Source: Phycisphaerales bacterium UBA7812 | GTDB taxonomy: Bacteria; Planctomycetota; Phycisphaerae; Phycisphaerales; UBA1924 | Direction of reading: 5' to 3' | Assembly (NCBI GenBank): GCA_002480345.1 | Contig: DLBY01000047.1 | Coordinates: forward strand, 1-30,092 | Length of the DNA stretch: 30,092 nt | Shown: positions 9,705 to 17,752 of the stretch, in pieces | Layout of the letters: each line of letters begins with the position of its first letter | Numbering within the stretch: the first letter of the stretch is position 1 | Notes under the pieces: model-generated | The model's database searches: none | What the model was told of the DNA's origin: nothing | What the model saw: the letters and a program-made list of their open reading frames with translations, nothing else | Made by a program: the position numbers and the translations under genes

Positions 9705-10343
9705 ATGCGTCACACCGCTCTGCTCGCGCTCGCCGCCGCCGCCCCCTTTGCCGCCGCCGACCTCGTCACCTACCGCTACAACGGCGAAGTCGCGACCCAG
9801 ACCTACTGGTCCGCCTTCCACGGCCAGCCCGTCGAACTCAGCGTCACCATCGACACCAGCACCGCCGCGAGCAGCCAGTCCGCCAACCAGGCGCTCTATC
9901 AGAACGCCGTGGTCGATGGGTACTTCCAGATCGGGGAGACCCGCTTCAACATCGCCGAGAACGCCTCGACGAACAATGTCAGCGTCCGCACCAATGTCTA
10001 CGACCAGTTCACCGATTCCTACACCAACCGCTACCAGGTCTCCGTCTCCAGCGACGGCATCGCCCGCGATGGATGGGAATTCCCCGGGACCATCAGCTTC
10101 TGGATCACCGATAAGGACACCCCCGCGGACACCGTGCTTGACCTCGGGCTGCTCCAGCCCCTCGATACGCTCAGCACGATCTTCGAAGGCGTGGTCGACA
10201 GCGTCGTCGCGAGCATGGGCGCTTTCCGGGGCGTCTCCAGCACGATCACCAGCGGCAACGGGTCCGTTTCCGTACTGATCCCCGCCCCCGGCGCGGGCCT
10301 CGCCCTCGGAGCAGGGCTGCTCGCCACCCGTCGCCGTCGCTGA
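9705..10343 (+). CDS. Secreted protein with PEP-CTERM-like C-terminal sorting signal
   Basis: This 212-residue exported protein has a signal peptide (MRHTALLALAAAAPFAAA). The middle region is Thr/Ser/Asn/Tyr-rich and probably beta-sandwich (about residues 20-185). The end has the typical sorting-signal layout: a short Pro-containing motif (IPAPGAG), a hydrophobic helix (LALGAGLLA) and a basic tail (TRRRRR-like, ATRRRR). This is the planctomycete variant of PEP-CTERM, where the Pro-Glu-Pro itself is not kept; an exosortase or related enzyme would be expected elsewhere in the genome. The ATG at 9705 follows an AAGAGGA and directly begins the signal peptide; a longer frame from 9630 does not resemble a protein. 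The mature domain's function is unknown. Confidence 0.8.
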   Translation: MRHTALLALAAAAPFAAADLVTYRYNGEVATQTYWSAFHGQPVELSVTIDTSTAASSQSANQALYQNAVVDGYFQIGETRFNIAENASTNNVSVRTNVYDQFTDSYTNRYQVSVSSDGIARDGWEFPGTISFWITDKDTPADTVLDLGLLQPLDTLSTIFEGVVDSVVASMGAFRGVSSTITSGNGSVSVLIPAPGAGLALGAGLLATRRRR

Positions 10344-10377
10344 GCACCACGACGCAGCCTTCTGTCAAAGCTCCCGA

Positions 10378-10410
10378 TCAAGGGCCCGCTCGCGGGCCCT
10401 TGATTGCTTT
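10378..10410. terminator. Strong bidirectional terminator between convergent genes
   Basis: An 11-bp perfect stem, TCAAGGGCCCG / CGGGCCCTTGA with a CTCG loop, lies between the ends of the PEP-CTERM-like gene (plus) and the ABC ATPase gene (minus). It is followed on the plus strand by TTGCTTT. Its position and strength fit a shared terminator, best for the plus strand. Confidence 0.75.
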
Positions 10411-10415
10411 AGGGC

Positions 10416-11210
10416 TCACGAGATCGGCGTTCGCGGAGTCGGAATCAGCACGCCTCCCGAAGCGCTGTCGCGGCGCACGATCTCGAACCCCACGCCGAAC
10501 ACATCCTCCAGCACGCCCGGCGTGAGCACCTCCGCGACCGCCCCGCGCGCCGCGACCCGTCCATCCGCGCCCAGCACGATCGCGTCGTCCGCGAACCGGA
10601 GCGCCTGGTTGAGATCGTGCAGCACCACCAGCACCGCGTGCCCCCCGCGCGCGAGATCCTCAAGGATCGACAGGCTGTCGAGCGCGTCCCGGGGGTCCAT
10701 CGCGCTCACCGGTTCGTCCGCGAGAAGCACCCCGCCGGTCATCCCCTCCATCTGCGCCAGCGCCCGCGCCAGCGCCACGCGCTGCTGCTGCCCCACGCTG
10801 AGGTGCTCGAAGCGGTCCGGCGCACGCGCCGTCATCCCGATCCGCGCGAGCGCCCCATCGACGATTGACGCGCTGTCTGCGAGGCCCCCGCGCGCCACCA
10901 GCCCGAAGCGCACCACCTCCGCGACCGAATACCCGAACGCGACCTCGGGGCGCTGCGTCACCAGCGCCAGCCGACGCGCCCGCTCCGGCGCCGTCCACGA
11001 CCGAACCCCCCGCGCCCCCAGCGTGACCCGGCCCTCGTCGCACGCCGCGAGCCCCGCGAGCACCCGCAGCAGCGTGCTCTTGCCCGATCCGTTGGGCCCC
11101 ACCAGTGCGCACACCCGACCCGCCCGAAGGTCCAGCGAAACACCGTCGAGCACCCGCGGCCCGCGCCGATACCCGAAGCACACGCCCTCGCAGGAAAGAA
11201 CCGCCTCCAC
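10416..11210 (-). CDS. ABC transporter ATPase, iron-siderophore/heme/cobalamin type
   Basis: This 264-residue ATPase would power import of an iron chelate, heme or cobalamin. The Walker A motif GPNGSGKST is at 38-46, the Q-loop Gln at 86, the signature LSVGQQQ at 137-143 (a Gly-to-Val variant of LSGGQQQ), Walker B VLLADEP at 161-167 and the H-loop His at 198. The sequence style is FecE/BtuD/HmuV-like, including the Gln-rich signature and the MDPRDALDSLSIL D-loop region. The start is a GTG (MEAVLSCEGV); no better ATG exists in frame. It converges with the PEP-CTERM-like gene and diverges from the SDR gene across 140 bp, so the expected FecCD permease and binding-protein genes are not next to it. 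Confidence 0.88.
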   Translation of the reverse strand: MEAVLSCEGVCFGYRRGPRVLDGVSLDLRAGRVCALVGPNGSGKSTLLRVLAGLAACDEGRVTLGARGVRSWTAPERARRLALVTQRPEVAFGYSVAEVVRFGLVARGGLADSASIVDGALARIGMTARAPDRFEHLSVGQQQRVALARALAQMEGMTGGVLLADEPVSAMDPRDALDSLSILEDLARGGHAVLVVLHDLNQALRFADDAIVLGADGRVAARGAVAEVLTPGVLEDVFGVGFEIVRRDSASGGVLIPTPRTPIS

Positions 11211-11350
11211 GATCCGAGCATAGCCCCCGCGGCCCCGCCGACCGACCCGCGTTTCACCCGTCCGGCCTCCGCCAACCCGACTATCGTTCCGCTCGCCGCC
11301 CTCTCCTCAACGAGGCGGGCGATCGTCCACTCGACGGGAGACCCCGCGCC

Positions 11351-12346
11351 ATGACCGACCAGACCCGCACCGTCGCCGTTACCGGAGGCACCGGCTTCGT
11401 CGGCCGCCACCTCGTCCGCGAACTCCTCGAGCGGGGTCACCGCGTCCGCGTCCTCGCCCGCGATGCCCAGAAGGCCGGCAAGGTCCTTCCAGAAGACGCC
11501 GTCACCAGCGGCCAACTCACGATCGTCCTGGGCGGCATCTTCGACGACGACGCGCTCGTGTCCCTCGTCGACGGCGCCGACGCGTGCGCCCACCTCATCG
11601 GCATCATCCGCGAAGCGCGGGGCGGGCAGACCTTCGATCGCATGCATGTCCAGGCGGTCGAGCGGATCACCGCGGCCTGCGCGCGCGCCGGCGTCCACCG
11701 GTATCTCCACATGTCCGCGATCGCCGCCGATCCCGAGGGCAAGGCCAAGTATCAGACCACCAAGTTCCAGGGTGAACGCGTCGCGATGGAATCCGGGCTC
11801 GACTGGACCATCTTCCGTCCCGGCCTCATCCACGGCCCCGAGGGCGAGTTCATGGGCATGGCCCGCGCCTGGGCCGAGGGACGCGCCGCGCCCTTCGCCT
11901 TCCTGCCCTACTTCACCCGCATCGAGCAGGAGGGCATTCCAGGGCCCACCAACCCGCCCCGACTCGTCGATCCCATGGTCGCCCCGGTCCATGTCGACGA
12001 TGTCGCCGCGGCCTTCTGCGACGCCCTCGAGCGACCCGAATCGGTCGGCGAGATCTACCGCCTCGCCGGACCCGAGACCCTCTCCTTCCCCGACATGCTC
12101 CGCTTCGTCCGCGACACCGTCCCGCACGGCAAGCGGGGCATGCCCGCCCTGGGCCTTCCCGGGCCCATCGCCGCCGGAAAGGCGATCGCCGCGAAGTTCC
12201 TGGGCCTCGGCGCCCTCCTCCCCTTCGACGCCGGGATGGCCCTCATGGGCGAAAAGGACACGCTCGCGGACACCACCAAGGCCCATCTCCACCTGGGCTT
12301 CGATCCCAAGCCCTTCCGCGAGACCGCGAAGGCCTACCTCGCCTGA
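11351..12346 (+). CDS. NAD(P)-binding SDR of the NDUFA9-like (atypical SDR) family
   Basis: This 331-residue protein is an atypical short-chain dehydrogenase/epimerase-like protein related to the NDUFA9 group of complex I and to quinone-linked or ubiquinone-biosynthesis accessory proteins. The Rossmann glycine motif TGGTGFVG is at 11-18, followed by the usual basic strand end (RVRVLARD). HMSAIAADPEGKAKYQTTKFQGE holds the Y-x-x-x-K pair seen in SDRs. The C-terminal half has LRFVRDTVPHGKRGMPALGLP, typical of the family. The ATG follows GGGAGA at moderate spacing. It begins a plus-strand run with the decarboxylase-like gene 82 bp downstream. Substrate and partner cannot be stated. Confidence is high on fold, moderate on subfamily. 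Confidence 0.85.
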   Translation: MTDQTRTVAVTGGTGFVGRHLVRELLERGHRVRVLARDAQKAGKVLPEDAVTSGQLTIVLGGIFDDDALVSLVDGADACAHLIGIIREARGGQTFDRMHVQAVERITAACARAGVHRYLHMSAIAADPEGKAKYQTTKFQGERVAMESGLDWTIFRPGLIHGPEGEFMGMARAWAEGRAAPFAFLPYFTRIEQEGIPGPTNPPRLVDPMVAPVHVDDVAAAFCDALERPESVGEIYRLAGPETLSFPDMLRFVRDTVPHGKRGMPALGLPGPIAAGKAIAAKFLGLGALLPFDAGMALMGEKDTLADTTKAHLHLGFDPKPFRETAKAYLA

Positions 12347-12428
12347 TCAAGCGTTTCCGGGCATCCAACTGGCATCCACGCCCCCGGGATGTGATGCTTG
12401 AGCGGCCGACAGCCGCGGCGACCGTCCC

Positions 12429-13868
12429 ATGCGCGCATTCCGTATCATCGGACGCGGGCCGCGTTGTGGTCTCGCCTCCCAGGTGCATCCGCTGAACCCA
12501 TTCGTCTACCAACTCGGGGAGCTCTTTTGCGAGGCCGCGCCCGCCGAGGAGATCGTCCGCCGATTCGGCACCCCGGTCATCGCCTACTCCGCTGCGGGGC
12601 TGCGCGCCAACATCGCCGCCGTCCGCGAGGCGTTCACCGCCATCGACCCCGAGATCCGCTTCCCCGTCCAGAGCATCCCGAGCCCGGGGGTCCTCCGCGT
12701 CATCGCCGCCGAGGGATGCGGGATGGCCGCCATGTCCGCGGGCGAACTCGAACGGGCCTGGCTCAGCCGCGCCCCCATGGGCAAAACCAGCTTCGCCGGC
12801 GTCGGCAAAACCGACGACGACATCCGCGCCGCCCTCGACGGCATCTACAGCCCACTCTTCCAGGCCGGCATCACCGTCGACGGCCGCCCACCCTACTACC
12901 GGGGGCCCGCGGGCGTCCTCGTCGCCGAGAGCCCCGACGAGATCGTGCGCATCAGCGCCGTCGCCGCCTCGCTTCGCGTGAACGCCCGCGTCGCGATCTG
13001 CGTCAACACCGCGATCGAGGCCCCGCCCGACGACCCCGTCCCCGACGCCGACGCCGAGAGCAAGTTCGGCGTCTCCTGCTCCGAAGCCATCGACATGTAC
13101 CGACGCTTCGAGCACCAGCCCCACATCGCCCTGCACGGCCTCGCTGCCCACACCGGTCAGGTCACCCACACCGTCGAGTCCTACGCCGCCGCCGTCGCCC
13201 GCCTCGTCGAGACCGCGACGATCATCCGCAACCGGGGCGCGGACATCCCCATGCTCGATCTGGGCGGCGGTCTCCCCGCGATCGAGGTCAGCGACGCGAC
13301 CCGCCCCCTCAGCGAATACGCCGACGCGATCGAGCCGCTTCTCTCGACCGTCCGCGATGCCTGGACCGAGACGACGATCATCATCCGTCCCGGGCGCGCC
13401 ATCGCCGCATCCGCCGGCATCCTCCTGCTGGGTGTCCGCGAAACACGCCCGACCGAGGACCGCCTCGTCCTGATCTGCGACGCCGGGCTCAACCCCGCCG
13501 ACCGCCCCGCCGACATCGACGGCTTCCGCACCGTCTGGCCCATCGCGACCGAACCCGAGCACGAGCCTCCCGCGCCGGGCGTCGAGCGACTCGACACCAC
13601 GGGCCTCGTCTGGTCCGACATCGTCGGGCCCGCGGGGCGCGATTCCGACATCATCGGTCGGGGCAGGCTCATCCCGAGGTCGAAGGCGGGTGATCGGCTC
13701 GCTGTCTTCGCCGCCGGTGCCGACGCCCTGCACGCCGTCCAGCGGGGCGGGGATCACCCCATCCCCGCCGAAGTCCTCGTCGAGGGACGAACCCTCAAAG
13801 CACTCCGTCCCCGCGCCGGTCTTGTCGAACAACTCGCCCCCGAACTCGGCCCGCTCGAAAAACTCTGA
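12429..13868 (+). CDS. Family-2 (fold III) PLP decarboxylase homologue lacking catalytic Lys and Cys
   Basis: This 479-residue protein has the alanine-racemase-like barrel plus beta domain of LysA/SpeA/ornithine decarboxylases. Family landmarks are visible: FGTPVIAYSAAGLRANI (46-62), SKFGVSC (211-217), HTGQ (241-244, for HIGSQ), DLGGGLPA (277-284), RPGR (320-323, for EPGR) and CDAGLNP (350-356). However, the Lys that forms the PLP Schiff base in the usual YAVKAN motif is Gln81 (FPVQSI), and the active-site Cys of GPxCxSxD is Gly403 (GPAGRDSD). A normal decarboxylation is therefore not expected; it may bind PLP or another ligand non-covalently, or be regulatory or structural. The ATG at 12429 has no clear Shine-Dalgarno; a GTG at 12483 (VHPLNPF) is a fair alternative. 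It lies 59 bp before the fusion gene and probably shares its transcript. Confidence 0.85.
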   Translation: MRAFRIIGRGPRCGLASQVHPLNPFVYQLGELFCEAAPAEEIVRRFGTPVIAYSAAGLRANIAAVREAFTAIDPEIRFPVQSIPSPGVLRVIAAEGCGMAAMSAGELERAWLSRAPMGKTSFAGVGKTDDDIRAALDGIYSPLFQAGITVDGRPPYYRGPAGVLVAESPDEIVRISAVAASLRVNARVAICVNTAIEAPPDDPVPDADAESKFGVSCSEAIDMYRRFEHQPHIALHGLAAHTGQVTHTVESYAAAVARLVETATIIRNRGADIPMLDLGGGLPAIEVSDATRPLSEYADAIEPLLSTVRDAWTETTIIIRPGRAIAASAGILLLGVRETRPTEDRLVLICDAGLNPADRPADIDGFRTVWPIATEPEHEPPAPGVERLDTTGLVWSDIVGPAGRDSDIIGRGRLIPRSKAGDRLAVFAAGADALHAVQRGGDHPIPAEVLVEGRTLKALRPRAGLVEQLAPELGPLEKL

Positions 13869-13927
13869 TCACGCACGCGGGTCCCCCGCCCAGCGGGCGC
13901 GGCGACCAGCCCAGCCCCGACGAAGAG

Positions 13928-16396
13928 ATGACCATCCCCGGACCACGCAGACTCCTCGCCAGGGCCCACCCGGGGCGCGCCGTCGCGGTCTACCTGCTCC
14001 TGCTCGTCGCGTCCAACATCGTGCAGGTGGTCAACAACCGAGTCGTCTCCGCGCCCCCTCAATCCTCCAGATTCACCACCGCTGTCGCGCCGCAAACCGC
14101 GGAACGCGAGACCAGCGGGCCCACCGTTTCCCTCTCCGCGATCCGCTTCGCCGAGGCCGGTGACCGCCCGCCCATCATCCTCCTCCACGGCTCCCCAGGC
14201 GACGCGACCAACTTCCGCGATCTGGGCCCGTACCTCATCGGCGATGATCGACCGGTCGACGCGCTCGACTTGCCCGGGTTCGGCCTCTCCGAAAAATGGG
14301 TGCCCGACTACAGCGCAAAGGCGTACGCCCGTTATGTCCTCGCGTTCATGGACGCGAACCGCATCGAGCGCGCCCACCTCGTGGGCTGGTCCAACGGCGG
14401 CGCCGTCGCGCTCTTCGCCTCCGATCTCGCGCCCGACCGCATCGCGTCGCTCGCCCTCCTCGCGTCCATCGCCTGCCAGGAGACCGAAGGGTCGGGCGAT
14501 TACTACTTCGAGCACGCGAAGTACGCCGTCGGCTACGCGGCACTCGTTGCGCTCCCCGAACTCGTCCCACACTTCGGTTTGCTCGGCCCGCGTTCCTTCC
14601 GCCACGCCTTCATCCGGAACTTCTGGGACACCGACCAGCGCCCCATCCGCGAGATCATGGAATCGCTCGAGACACCGACCCTCATCCTGCACGGGCGTCA
14701 CGACCCGCTCGTCAGCGACTGGGCCGCCGAGCGCCACCACGAACTCATCCCCACCAGCCGCCTGGTGATGACGCCCGACAGCCACTTCCTGCCGATCATG
14801 CAGCCCGAACAGACCGCAGGCTTCATCCTCGACTTCGTCCAGCGGCACGACGAGCCCGGGGTTCCCCCTCTGACAGATGCACTCATTCAAGAGGAGCGAA
14901 GCGGACAGCCCTGGTTCTGGAACCTGCTCAACGAAGTGCGCTCGATCCCCTACCCCCTCGCGTCGATCGCGCTCGCGGTCTTCGCGGTCTGCCGCAGGGA
15001 AACCGCCACCGCGATCGCGGGGTTCTTCGTCGGACACGGTGTCCTCGACTTCGGCGTCGCCCTCGTCGGGCTCTTCGTCGGGCGACTCGCACTCCGTCCG
15101 CCTGTCACTCCTCGGCAAGGGCGTGTCCGTCGAACACCCGCCACGCTTGCGTGGACAGGCGTGTCGCTCCTCATCGCCCAGATCGCGCTCTCCAGCAGGA
15201 CCGGCCTCGACCACTCCGGGCCGTTCACTCTCATCTACGCGATCATCGTCGTCTCCCTGCTTCTGAACCTCCTGAAGGCCATCGCGACGCGAAGGGGCCG
15301 CCGGTCCATCGCGAACACGCTCCGCCGCGCCCGCCACCACGAGTGGTGGCCCGCGCCCCTGCTCTACCTGACCATCCTCCCCAGCCTGCTCCGCCTCGCG
15401 ATCCGACACCGCTCGCTCACCGTCTGGACCTGCGTCAACCCCGGGATCCCGCCCGGCGGGGGCATCGCGGGCGAGGACAAGGTCGCGATCCTCGACGCTC
15501 TCGACCCGGCGCACGCACTCACGCAGCGAACGATCCGGGGCACGCGTCACAGCGAGCGGGAACGCGCCGCGATCGCCCTGCTCGAGCGCCGAGAACTGAC
15601 CCTGCCGGTCGTCGTCAAGCCCGTCGCGGGTGAGCGGGGGTCGGGGGTCTCGATCGTGCGCACGCAGGCGGACCTCGGGCCCGCCCTCGCCGCCTTCGAC
15701 GGGCCCGCCATCGTGCAGCGCTACCACCCCGGACCGGTCGAACTCGGCATCTTCTGGGTCCGCGATCCGAAGACCGTCGGGCAAGAGGACCGCGCGGGCG
15801 CGCAGGGGCGCATCCTCGCGGTCACCCGAAAGATCTTTCCCGAGATCGTCTCCGACGGCGAGCGCACGCTCGCCGAGCAAATCGAAACACACCCGCGGTT
15901 CCGGATGCAATCCCGCGTCTTCGCGCGCACGCTCCGCAGCCGCTGGAATGAAGTGCCGCCCGAGGGCGAACGCGTCCGGCTCAGCGCGATCGGCAACCAC
16001 GCCCGCGGCTGCCGCTTCGAGGACGGGACCGACCTCATCACCCCGGCATTGACCGAGACGATCGACCGCCTCGCGCGCACCTGGCGTGCCCCGAACGCGG
16101 AGCCCTTCGACTTCGGCCGATTCGATATCCGGTGCACGAGCGAGGACGACGCCCGAGCCGGACGCGATCTCGCGGTCATCGAACTCAACGGCGTAACCAG
16201 CGAAGCAACCGCGCTCTACGACCCGTCGTGGTCACCGGCGCGCGCTCGCGCTCTGCTCTCGGAGCAATGGTCGATCGCCTTCGAACTCGGTGCCGCCCGA
16301 CGCTCGCTGGGGGCCCGCCCGCTCGGTCCGCTCGGGGTGCTCCGCGCCATCGTCGCGGCACGGACCGCCCGCCCGCTCAGCCCGCGAAACCGTTGA
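13928..16396 (+). CDS. Three-part fusion: alpha/beta hydrolase, membrane (VTT-like) segment, ATP-grasp ligase
   Basis: This 822-residue protein begins with a membrane anchor (VAVYLLLLVASNIVQVV, 19-35). An alpha/beta hydrolase spans about 65-310, with the nucleophile elbow GWSNGG (Ser155), an acid in HGRHDP (Asp259) and His286 (DSHFLP), so the triad is intact. Residues 340-490 contain several hydrophobic helices; ETATAIAGFFVGHGVLDFGVA faintly recalls the VTT/DedA domain. From about 497 an ATP-grasp domain of the D-Ala-ligase/carboxylate-amine ligase type follows: TCVNPGIPPGGG, VVVKPVAGERGSG (Lys564) and IELNGVTSEAT (metal-binding Glu752, Asn754). The ligase would join a carboxylate to an amine using ATP; the hydrolase could process the same product. 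Its tail overlaps the convergent pterin dehydratase gene by 20 bp. The substrate is unknown. Confidence 0.85.
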   Translation: MTIPGPRRLLARAHPGRAVAVYLLLLVASNIVQVVNNRVVSAPPQSSRFTTAVAPQTAERETSGPTVSLSAIRFAEAGDRPPIILLHGSPGDATNFRDLGPYLIGDDRPVDALDLPGFGLSEKWVPDYSAKAYARYVLAFMDANRIERAHLVGWSNGGAVALFASDLAPDRIASLALLASIACQETEGSGDYYFEHAKYAVGYAALVALPELVPHFGLLGPRSFRHAFIRNFWDTDQRPIREIMESLETPTLILHGRHDPLVSDWAAERHHELIPTSRLVMTPDSHFLPIMQPEQTAGFILDFVQRHDEPGVPPLTDALIQEERSGQPWFWNLLNEVRSIPYPLASIALAVFAVCRRETATAIAGFFVGHGVLDFGVALVGLFVGRLALRPPVTPRQGRVRRTPATLAWTGVSLLIAQIALSSRTGLDHSGPFTLIYAIIVVSLLLNLLKAIATRRGRRSIANTLRRARHHEWWPAPLLYLTILPSLLRLAIRHRSLTVWTCVNPGIPPGGGIAGEDKVAILDALDPAHALTQRTIRGTRHSERERAAIALLERRELTLPVVVKPVAGERGSGVSIVRTQADLGPALAAFDGPAIVQRYHPGPVELGIFWVRDPKTVGQEDRAGAQGRILAVTRKIFPEIVSDGERTLAEQIETHPRFRMQSRVFARTLRSRWNEVPPEGERVRLSAIGNHARGCRFEDGTDLITPALTETIDRLARTWRAPNAEPFDFGRFDIRCTSEDDARAGRDLAVIELNGVTSEATALYDPSWSPARARALLSEQWSIAFELGAARRSLGARPLGPLGVLRAIVAARTARPLSPRNR

Positions 16397-16673
16397 TGGT
16401 CGTCGCGAGCTTGAAGTCGCGACCGGTGATCCCGTTCGCGTCATGAGTGCTCAGCGTGAGCGTGACCTTGTTGTACCGGATGAGGATGTCGGGGTGGTGC
16501 TCGTCCGCCTCCGCCGCGTCCGCGACCTTGTTGACGAACTTCATCGACTCCACGAAGTCGTCGAACTGGAAAGTCCGCTGGAGCTCGCCCCCGACCTCGT
16601 TCCATTCCGGAACGCTCTCCAAGGCGGTCTTGATCTCCGACTCGCTCATCTTCTCGACGCTTGTCTCAGACAT
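16377..16673 (-). CDS. phhB: Pterin-4a-carbinolamine dehydratase
   Basis: This 98-residue protein has the full length of the PCD/DCoH family, which dehydrates 4a-hydroxytetrahydrobiopterin and regenerates the pterin cofactor used by aromatic amino acid hydroxylases. The family signature is seen as FDDFVESMKFVNKVADAAEADEHHP region (37-61), with the catalytic His59-His60-Pro61, followed by VTLTLSTHDANGIT (70-83) with the third active-site His77. The ATG at 16673 gives the normal N-terminus; the longer upstream frame lacks similarity. It is divergent from the GluQ-RS gene across 86 bp, and its last 20 bp overlap the end of the fusion gene on the other strand. No aromatic hydroxylase is visible, and in some bacteria the protein may have another role. 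Confidence 0.92.
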   Translation of the reverse strand: MSETSVEKMSESEIKTALESVPEWNEVGGELQRTFQFDDFVESMKFVNKVADAAEADEHHPDILIRYNKVTLTLSTHDANGITGRDFKLATTINGFAG

Positions 16674-16759
16674 CGTCCATCTCTCTGCGAACGCCCGCAC
16701 CCTGCCGGGCTCCGGCGCTCGGTTCCGATCGGTCCGGCGCAGTGTATCCTTGCGTTCCG

Positions 16760-17752
16760 ATGGGCACAGCCGATCACTCAAATACATCGCAAGATGCTTT
16801 GGTCACAAGGCTTGCGCCGTCTCCGACCGGGGCCCTGCACCTCGGCAACGCGCGCACATTCCTCGTCAACGCCGCCCTCGCCGCGCGTCTCGGGTGGCGC
16901 GTCCTCCTCCGGATCGAGGACCTCGATACCCCGCGCGTCAAGCCCGAGACGATCGCGAGCACCCGGGACACCCTCGCCTGGCTGGGCCTCTCCTGGGATG
17001 ACGAGACCCCGCTCCAGTCCGAGGACCTCGATCCCTACCGCGCCGCGATGCACGCCCTCGCCAAGAAGGGTCTTATCTATCCCTGTGCGCGCACCCGGCG
17101 CGACATCGAGTCCGCCCAGTCCGCCCCGAACGAGGGCGATCACGAGACGCCCTTCCCCCCCGAGCTCCGCCCGCAGGGATTCGTCCGGGGCGAGCCGGTC
17201 CCATTCGATGATGAGCAGACCAACTGGCGGCTCGCCGTCCGACCGGGCGAGGTCGCCATCGAGGATCGCCTCGCCGGTCCCAGCACGCACGATGTCGCCC
17301 GGACCGTCGGGGACTTCCTCGTCTGGACGAAGCGCGCCCAGCCGGCGTACCAACTCGCGGTGGTTGTCGACGACGCCCGCCAGGGCATCAACCGCATCGT
17401 GCGCGGCGACGACCTGCTCCCCTCCGCGGCGAGGCAACGCCTGCTCTGGGACACGCTCGCCCCTGTTTTCGGGTGGGACGAGTTCCCTGAGCAGTGGCAC
17501 CTCTCCCTCGTCCGCGGCGTGGACGGGCGCCGTCTCGCGAAGCGGCATGGCGACACCCGGATCGATCATTATCGGTCGCTCGGTGTCCCACCCGAGCGGA
17601 TCGTCGGGCTCATCGCCTTCTGGTCGGGCACGATTCCGGAGCGAGCGCCGATGTCGGTTCAGGCGTTCTGCGACGCCTTCGACCCCGGTACCATGCCACG
17701 GAACGATGTGGTCTTCACGGAGGCGGACGATCGATGGCTGATCTCGACCTGA
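16760..17752 (+). CDS. gluQ: Glutamyl-Q tRNA(Asp) synthetase
   Basis: This 330-residue enzyme is a shortened paralogue of glutamyl-tRNA synthetase containing only the catalytic domain. In known cases it attaches glutamate to the queuosine base of tRNA-Asp. The class I motifs are APSPTGALHLGN at 19-30 (HIGH-like) and LAKRHGD at 259-265 (KMSKS-like). No anticodon-binding domain follows, which distinguishes it from GltX. The zinc site typical of proteobacterial forms (CxC...C) is mostly absent: only Cys109 remains in YPCARTRRD. The ATG at 16760 was chosen because it begins the conserved domain; a frame from 16661 overlaps the dehydratase gene. It overlaps the DUF192 gene by 19 bp, so the two are probably co-transcribed. 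Confidence 0.9.
   Translation: MGTADHSNTSQDALVTRLAPSPTGALHLGNARTFLVNAALAARLGWRVLLRIEDLDTPRVKPETIASTRDTLAWLGLSWDDETPLQSEDLDPYRAAMHALAKKGLIYPCARTRRDIESAQSAPNEGDHETPFPPELRPQGFVRGEPVPFDDEQTNWRLAVRPGEVAIEDRLAGPSTHDVARTVGDFLVWTKRAQPAYQLAVVVDDARQGINRIVRGDDLLPSAARQRLLWDTLAPVFGWDEFPEQWHLSLVRGVDGRRLAKRHGDTRIDHYRSLGVPPERIVGLIAFWSGTIPERAPMSVQAFCDAFDPGTMPRNDVVFTEADDRWLIST

Noticed and set aside
12243..13832. A 529-codon Asp/Gly-rich open frame on the minus strand
   Set aside because: It is antisense to the PLP-fold gene, whose family motifs are unmistakable.
16661..16759. Longer start for GluQ-RS
   Set aside because: The extension overlaps the divergent dehydratase gene and has no family similarity.
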